A stretch of DNA of 30,222 bases, from NCBI GenBank assembly GCA_036653755.1, contig JAVVTJ010000009.1, positions 1 to 30,222 of the forward strand, read 5' to 3'. The position numbers and the translations under genes were made by a program. Below are positions 25,909 through 30,222 of the stretch, piece by piece. Each line of letters starts with the position of its first letter. Within the stretch, counting starts at the first letter, position 1. The notes beneath the pieces were generated by a model that saw only the letters and a program-made list of their open reading frames with translations, did no database searches and was not told where the DNA came from. Source of the stretch: RGIG5057 sp036653755. Lineage in GTDB: Bacteria; Bacillota; Clostridia; TANB77; CAG-465.

Positions 25909-27120
25909 ATGAATCTTACAGATGGAAATGTTTTTTGGCAAAAAAAAAATAAAATTAAAAATACATATCCTTATATAACAGCAGATTGTTCATGTGATGT
26001 GCTTATAGTAGGCGGTGGAATAGCAGGTGCAATTACTGCATATTATCTTGCAAAAGAAGGCGTAAATGTAATAATAGCAGAGAAAAATATAATTGGATAT
26101 GGACGTACAGCAGCAGCGACTGCTATTTTAGAGTATTCACTAGATATTGACTTAAATAAATTAGAAAAAATGTTAGGATTAAATAATGCTAAAAGAGCAT
26201 ATGATTTGTGTTTAGATGCGATAACAGATATTGAAAATATCGACAAAGAAATTGGCAAAAAATCAGATTTTAGAAGAAAAGACAGTTTATATTTTTCAAA
26301 TAAATTAATGCAAAGAGGCAGTATAATAAAAGAATATGAATTTAGAAAAAAATTAGGATTTGATGTTAAATTTATAGATCAAAATAGTAGTATAAATTTA
26401 AATTCTGCAATTATAACAAGTTGTGGCGCTGCTGATATAGATCCATATAAATTTACAACTGAGCTTTTAGAATATTTAAGTAAATTTGAAAATGTGAGAA
26501 TATTTGAAAATACTGATATAGAAAATATAAAATGTAATTATGATAATGTAGTGTGCGCTACAAATAATAAATTTAAAATAAAAGCAGATAAACTAATATT
26601 TACAAATGGTGTAGCGGCTTTAAGATATATACAAACTAATATAGTATCGCTATACAAAACATTTACAATTGTTACAAAACCGTGCGTAGAGTTAAATAAA
26701 TTAGATACATCATTTGTTGCTAAAGATATGTGCGAACCTTATCACTATATACGTTTTACAAAAGATGGAAGAATAATATTTGGCGGAGAAGATGTTAAAT
26801 TATGTGGCAAAATGGAAGATGAAACTTATTTAAAAAATTTAAGCAAAGATAAGTATTCAAAACTAAATGTATGCTTAAATAGGATGTTTTATAATTTATC
26901 AGAACCAGAAATTGAATATGCATATAGCGGTACTTTTGTAAATACAGTAGATACACTTCCCATAGTTGATGAAATAGAAAATATGCCGAATTGTTTTTGT
27001 AATTTAGGATTTGGCGCCAATGGAATATTGTATAGTAGTATTGGCGGTAAAATGTTAAAAGATGCAGTAAAAGGACTATATACAAAAGATATGAAAATGT
27101 TTAGATTAAAAAGAGAATAA
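25909..27120 (+). CDS. FAD-dependent oxidoreductase, DAO family
   Basis: A 403-aa flavoprotein. The dinucleotide-binding motif VLIVGGGIAGAITAYYLAKEG lies at residues 31-51, followed by GRTAAATAILEYSLD. The C-terminal FAD-binding part includes YHYIRFTKDGRIIFGGED, PIVDEIENMPNCFCNLGFGANGI and GGKMLKDAV. It resembles amine/glycine-oxidase-type proteins that in other bacteria carry a C-terminal Rieske domain; none is present here. The substrate cannot be named. ATG 25909 is preferred over GTG 25897 because GAGGTGG lies 8 bases before it. The pilin-like gene follows 39 bases later. Confidence 0.82.
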   Translation: MNLTDGNVFWQKKNKIKNTYPYITADCSCDVLIVGGGIAGAITAYYLAKEGVNVIIAEKNIIGYGRTAAATAILEYSLDIDLNKLEKMLGLNNAKRAYDLCLDAITDIENIDKEIGKKSDFRRKDSLYFSNKLMQRGSIIKEYEFRKKLGFDVKFIDQNSSINLNSAIITSCGAADIDPYKFTTELLEYLSKFENVRIFENTDIENIKCNYDNVVCATNNKFKIKADKLIFTNGVAALRYIQTNIVSLYKTFTIVTKPCVELNKLDTSFVAKDMCEPYHYIRFTKDGRIIFGGEDVKLCGKMEDETYLKNLSKDKYSKLNVCLNRMFYNLSEPEIEYAYSGTFVNTVDTLPIVDEIENMPNCFCNLGFGANGILYSSIGGKMLKDAVKGLYTKDMKMFRLKRE

Positions 27121-27159
27121 ATGTACATAATATATATGTGTGGAAAGGAGGATAATACT

Positions 27160-27573
27160 ATGAAAGATAGAAAAAAAGTAAGTGGTATATCTTTGATTGT
27201 ACTTGTCGTAACTATAATCGTCATAATAATATTAGCAGGAGCAGTAATACTTTCTTTAACAAGCAATAATCCGATAAATGAAGCAAATCAAGCATCATTT
27301 AAATCAAATGTTGACAATTATAATTCTGAATTTAATCTATATGTAGCGTCACAATTTTCTAAAACAAATGGAACATTTGATGTAGCAACAATAACTAAAA
27401 CAGTATGGGATGGAAATAGTGCAAATATTGCAGGAACAGTAAAAGAAGTTATAGCAAGTATGACAGCAAAAGATGGAAAAAACTTTAAAATAGAAAAAGG
27501 TGTATTTGGCTATTGTGGAACAGACTTAAATGAGAAAAAATGGGCACAAGAATTAAACATGACGATATTCTAA
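27160..27573 (+). CDS. Type IV prepilin-like protein
   Basis: A 137-aa protein with a prepilin-type N-terminus: a short basic leader MKDRKKVSG, then ISLIVLVVTIIVIIILAGAV, with processing expected between Gly9 and Ile10 by a prepilin peptidase. The usual Glu at +5 is absent (the segment is all hydrophobic), as in many clostridial pseudopilin-like proteins. The globular part (residues 45-137) has two separated motifs (TVWDGNSANIAGTVKE, FGYCGTDLNEKKWAQ) and one Cys. AAAGGAGG sits 8 bases before ATG 27160; the frame opens earlier at 27121, but that start has no support. No pilus assembly genes are in the window. Confidence 0.75.
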   Translation: MKDRKKVSGISLIVLVVTIIVIIILAGAVILSLTSNNPINEANQASFKSNVDNYNSEFNLYVASQFSKTNGTFDVATITKTVWDGNSANIAGTVKEVIASMTAKDGKNFKIEKGVFGYCGTDLNEKKWAQELNMTIF

Positions 27574-27578
27574 ATCCT

Positions 27579-27631
27579 TAGGGCTAGCTTTGTAAAAAAA
27601 TTCGTTGAATTTTTTTACAAAGCTAGCCCTA
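27579..27631. repeat. Repeat E: near-perfect hairpin of paired repeats
   Basis: AGGGCTAGCTTTGTAAAAAA (core 27581-27593) and its exact inverted copy (core 27617-27629) are separated only by a short TTCGTTGAA-type centre. The resulting stem of about 20 pairs probably terminates the pilin-like gene. It resembles the right end of element C with nothing inside, so it may be a solo element end. Confidence 0.8.
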
Positions 27632-27646
27632 AGTTGTATTTTGGTA

Positions 27647-27675
27647 TTGATTATAGAATAATTTTGTGTTACAAT
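27647..27675 (+). promoter_or_regulatory. uppP promoter
   Basis: TTGATT (27647-27652), 17 bases, TACAAT (27670-27675), about 30 bases before the uppP start. Confidence 0.75.
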
Positions 27676-27705
27676 AATATAGTAATTAATAATGGGGGGA
27701 AAGTA

Positions 27706-28533
27706 GTGGAAATATTAGAATTTTTAAAGGTTATTTTTTTAGGTATTGTTGAAGGTATAACAGAATGGCTGCCAATTAGCAGTACAGGTCATATGATTTT
27801 AGTTAATGAGTTTTTAAGATTAAATGTTACAGATGCTTTTAAAGAAATGTTTTTTGTTGTGATACAGCTAGGAGCTATTTTAGCAGTTGTAATTTTGTTT
27901 TTTAATAAACTTAATCCTTTTTCAAATAAAAAAGATAAAGAAGAAAAAAAGAGTACAATTTCGTTATGGATTAAAGTACTAATTGCAAGTATACCAGCTG
28001 GTGTTATTGGACTTTTATTTAATGATAAAATAGATGAGCTATTTTATAACTATACAACAGTTTCTATAACATTAGTATTATATGGCGTATTGTTCATAAT
28101 AATGGAAACGTGGAATCAAAATAGAAAAGATGAACCCAAAATAGACACTTTAAAAAAACTTACATATAAGTCAGCTTTTTTTATAGGAATTGCACAAATA
28201 CTTGCATTGATACCTGGAACTTCACGTTCTGGTGCAACAATATTAGGTGCTATGCTACTTGGTACTTCAAGGAGTTTAGCGGCAGAATTTTCATTTTTTC
28301 TAGCAATACCAGTTATGTTTGGAGCAAGTGCATATAAATTATTGAAATTTGGTTTTTCATTTACTGGAACTGAAATAGCTATGCTTGCAATAGGTATGAT
28401 AGTGGCATTTATAGTATCAATAATTGTAATAAAACTTTTAATGGAATATATTAAAAAACATGATTTTAAAGCATTTGGATATTATAGAATTATATTAGGT
28501 ATAATAATACTTGCATATTTTGTTTTTGTATAA
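27706..28533 (+). CDS. uppP: Undecaprenyl-diphosphatase UppP (BacA)
   Basis: A 275-aa integral membrane phosphatase that converts undecaprenyl pyrophosphate to the monophosphate lipid carrier for cell-wall synthesis. The catalytic region GIVEGITEWLPISSTGH (Glu16, Glu20, Ser25/26, His29) and the second signature PGTSRSGATI are intact, with about eight hydrophobic segments. The frame opens at 27634, but the promoter lies within that extension; GTG 27706 is preceded by GGGGGAA. Its 3' end is followed within about 15 bases by the left repeat and hairpin of element C. Confidence 0.95.
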   Translation: MEILEFLKVIFLGIVEGITEWLPISSTGHMILVNEFLRLNVTDAFKEMFFVVIQLGAILAVVILFFNKLNPFSNKKDKEEKKSTISLWIKVLIASIPAGVIGLLFNDKIDELFYNYTTVSITLVLYGVLFIIMETWNQNRKDEPKIDTLKKLTYKSAFFIGIAQILALIPGTSRSGATILGAMLLGTSRSLAAEFSFFLAIPVMFGASAYKLLKFGFSFTGTEIAMLAIGMIVAFIVSIIVIKLLMEYIKKHDFKAFGYYRIILGIIILAYFVFV

Positions 28534-28559
28534 TAATCTAGCTTTAGGGCTAGCTTTGT

Positions 28560-28605
28560 AAAATCGGTAAGTTAACATTTTATTTTATGTTGACTTACCG
28601 ATTTT
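28560..28605 (+). terminator. uppP terminator in element C left end
   Basis: AAAATCGGTAAGTTAACAT and ATGTTGACTTACCGATTTT pair with a single G.U wobble around eight bases. It follows the repeat directly. Confidence 0.85.
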
Positions 28606-28642
28606 GTGTCATAAATAGGCGATTGAATTATTTAAAAAAATA

Positions 28643-28671
28643 TTGACTTTTTAATTGTAGTAGTATATAAT
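28643..28671 (+). promoter_or_regulatory. Promoter of the element C RNA and tnpB
   Basis: TTGACT (28643-28648), 17 bases, TATAAT (28666-28671). The conserved RNA begins at GTCC (28678), 7 bases downstream. Confidence 0.82.
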
Positions 28672-28677
28672 ATACGT

Positions 28678-28815
28678 GTCCAGGGGCACTGGAGTTAGCA
28701 TGCTAAAATAGTGATTTTATAGCACCTTACGCATGAATCAATTGTCACAAAGCTAGCCCACTAGGGTTCAAGTATTAAATACTTGTATTTTGAAAATCAG
28801 CGCGTTTCGCACATA
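28678..28815 (+). ncRNA. Structured leader RNA of element C
   Basis: In order: stem TCCAG-GGGCA-CTGGA, TTAGCATGCTAA palindrome, segment ACAAAGCTAGCCC (28747-28759) with a GCCC/GGGT mini-hairpin, stem CAAGTATT/AATACTTG, then AAAATCAGCGC, also seen as AAAATCAGTGC in element A. It lies 5' of tnpB and could be its leader or a separately processed RNA. Known TnpB guide RNAs come from the 3' end of tnpB, so this position would be unusual for a guide. Confidence 0.6.
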
Positions 28816-28875
28816 ATTCATTAAAATTTAATTTATTAATCTTTTAAAATTCATTATTAAAGGAGTACGTTTTTT

Positions 28876-30048
28876 ATGTTCAAATTTTTAACATATACAT
28901 ATAGGATATATCCAGATAAAATTCAAACTGAAAAGATAGAAAATAATTTTGTATGCTCTAGATTTATATTTAATAAACTTTTAGAATATAAGATTACTGT
29001 ATATAAAGAGTATAAAAAATATAAAAAAAAATGTGAAAAAAATAATATAGTAGTAGATAGAGAAAAATTCAATAAAAAATATGAGATTCCATCTGTGTCA
29101 GAGATAAAAAAAATTTATCCATTTTTAAAAACTGCTGATAGTTTGGCATTATGCGCTGAATGGAATAATATTAATAAATCATTTTTAAACTATTTTGATC
29201 ATAGATGTAAATTTCCAAGATTTAAATGTAATACTGATAAAGCAAGTTATGTTACAAGCTTAGTAAATAAAAATATACGTATAAATGCTGATAAAATAAG
29301 ATTACCCAAAATTGGTATGGTTAAAATAACATTTCATAGAAACTTTCCATTAAATGCTGTTATTAAAAGATGTATAGTACGTTCTGATAAAATTGGAAAG
29401 TATTATGTATCAATAGTTCTATGCATAGAAATAAATGAGATAGTGCCTGCAAAAATATATAAAGTAATGGGACTTGATTTTAAAGTTGGAGATGTATTTG
29501 TAGATAGTGATGGAAATATGCCCCAATATACTAAACCATATAGAAAAGCTAATGCAAAATTAAAATATTTAGAAAAAAAGTTAGGAAGAAAAAGAAAATT
29601 TTCAAAAAATTGGTATAGAAGCTTGAGAAAAATACAAAAATTGCATAAAGCTATTGCATTTAAAAGAAAAGATTTTCTTCACAAATTATCTAAAACATTG
29701 TCTAAAATGTGTGATGCTGTTGTTATAGAAACACTAAGTTTAAGCGATATTGCATTTGAATTAGTAAAAGGTGGAAATACCTATGATACAAGTTATTATA
29801 GGTTTACTAGAATGCTTAAATATAAACTACAAGAAATAGGAAAAAAATTAATTAACGTTGATAAGTGGTTTCCATCTAGTAAAATGTGTAGTAAATGTGG
29901 ACATGTTAAAACTAAATTAGCACTTAGTGAAAGAGTATATAATTGCGAAAAATGTGGCTTAGTCATAGATAGAGATACAAATGCTGCAATAAATATACGT
30001 GAAGAAGGAAAAAAGATATTAAATACATATAAATATACTACAGTTTGA
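28876..30048 (+). CDS. tnpB: TnpB, RNA-guided nuclease of IS200/IS605 type
   Basis: A 390-aa TnpB (OrfB) protein. Family members are RuvC-type nucleases guided by an omega RNA and are the ancestors of Cas12. The RuvC residues are intact: Asp201 in MGLDFKVGD, Glu285 in VIETLSLSDI and Asp367 in DRDTNAAINI. The zinc finger SSKMCSKCGHVK...YNCEKCG (Cys338, 341, 357, 360) is complete. The N-terminal helix-turn-helix-like region (YRIYPDKIQTEKIENNFVCSRFIFNKLL) is typical. AAAGGAG is 10 bases before the ATG. It is full length, with no decay and no in-frame CGG. The stop is TGA, so TGA is a stop here. Confidence 0.95.
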   Translation: MFKFLTYTYRIYPDKIQTEKIENNFVCSRFIFNKLLEYKITVYKEYKKYKKKCEKNNIVVDREKFNKKYEIPSVSEIKKIYPFLKTADSLALCAEWNNINKSFLNYFDHRCKFPRFKCNTDKASYVTSLVNKNIRINADKIRLPKIGMVKITFHRNFPLNAVIKRCIVRSDKIGKYYVSIVLCIEINEIVPAKIYKVMGLDFKVGDVFVDSDGNMPQYTKPYRKANAKLKYLEKKLGRKRKFSKNWYRSLRKIQKLHKAIAFKRKDFLHKLSKTLSKMCDAVVIETLSLSDIAFELVKGGNTYDTSYYRFTRMLKYKLQEIGKKLINVDKWFPSSKMCSKCGHVKTKLALSERVYNCEKCGLVIDRDTNAAINIREEGKKILNTYKYTTV

Positions 30049-30070
30049 GTATTTTAATAAATAGTGTAAC

Positions 30071-30124
30071 TGGCTAGCTTTGTAAAATAATTAGCTACTG
30101 ATAATTATTTTACAAAGCTAGCCC
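30071..30124. repeat. Right-end hairpin of element C
   Basis: GGCTAGCTTTGTAAAATAAT and its inverted copy, joined by a short centre containing TAGCTACTGA, give a stem of about 22 pairs. It starts about 23 bases after the tnpB stop and probably terminates it. In RNA form it would overlap the region where a TnpB omega RNA is expected. Confidence 0.75.
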
Positions 30125-30222
30125 TAAAAAGAGAAAATGTTGTGAAAAGTATTGCAATATAAAGTAATATCCCAAGTTTGACAGTTTTTTGAGGATAAAA
30201 AGCCTACAACACAGTAGTTTAC

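Larger units (their letters stand above)
28544..30127 (+). mobile_element. Element C: TnpB-encoding repeat-bounded element
   Basis: Bounded by GGGCTAGCTTTGT (28547-28559) and its complement (30112-30124). The left end holds a long hairpin (28560-28605). Inside are a promoter, the structured RNA and tnpB; the right end is a long hairpin formed by 30072-30124. No TnpA (Y1 transposase) is present. Canonical IS200/IS605 elements lack terminal inverted repeats, so the boundaries are unusual. Elements A and B look like versions lacking tnpB. Confidence 0.72.

Noticed and set aside
28678..30048. IStron (group I intron plus TnpB)
   Set aside because: I see no group I core elements (P, Q, R, S) around tnpB, and the element lies after a stop codon instead of interrupting a gene.
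1..30222. CRISPR array, tRNA or rRNA genes
   Set aside because: No regularly spaced repeats, cloverleaf genes or rRNA segments were seen; the dispersed repeats are too far apart and inverted.

Overview
This is a very AT-rich bacterial segment that reads as an uncultured, anaerobic, low-GC clostridial Firmicute. The signs are strong purine-rich ribosome binding sites, canonical TTGACA/17/TATAAT promoters, a four-subunit 2-oxoacid:ferredoxin oxidoreductase (anaerobic metabolism), a SpoIIR homologue (endospore lineage), GatCAB and a family II pyrophosphatase. Most of the window is core genome; an unusual repeat/mobile-element family is scattered between the genes.

Layout: a UDG-like protein and rbgA; small element A; proS; the reverse-strand porG-porD-porA-porB operon; two small unknown genes and ligA; small element B; topB-mfd; prsA and a SpoU-type methyltransferase; a DUF378 protein and spoIIR on the reverse strand; an unknown gene; cassette D with a 133-aa gene; gatC-gatA-gatB-ppaC; a reverse-strand SH3/CAP secreted protein; an FAD oxidoreductase and a pilin-like protein; uppP; element C carrying tnpB.

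Main observation 1. My hand scan of every CGG (CCG for reverse genes) found only four in-frame CGG codons in recognised genes. All four sit exactly where the reading frame breaks by +1: one in mfd, one in ppaC, two in the SH3/CAP gene. Skipping the C (NNT-C-GGN) restores a conserved glycine and a full-length family protein each time, and a 0-frame stop follows within 0-3 codons. CGT, CGC and CGA are used normally. This suggests that CGG is unassigned here and is read by +1 frameshifting or quadruplet decoding. A systematic sequence artefact is the main alternative.

Main observation 2. A motif, GGGCTAGCTTTGTAAAA, recurs at or just after gene stop codons, normally followed by a terminator-like hairpin, and also as inverted pairs bounding elements A, B, C and D. 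A, B and C each contain a strong promoter that begins a structured RNA whose stems covary between copies. That RNA carries a 13-nt segment complementary to the repeat, and the segment changes together with the element's own end repeats (GATTTGT in A, GGGTTAG in B, GGGCTAGC in C). Element C also encodes an intact TnpB. Together this looks like an RNA-guided or RNA-regulated, REP-like repeat system linked to TnpB; the mechanism is inference.
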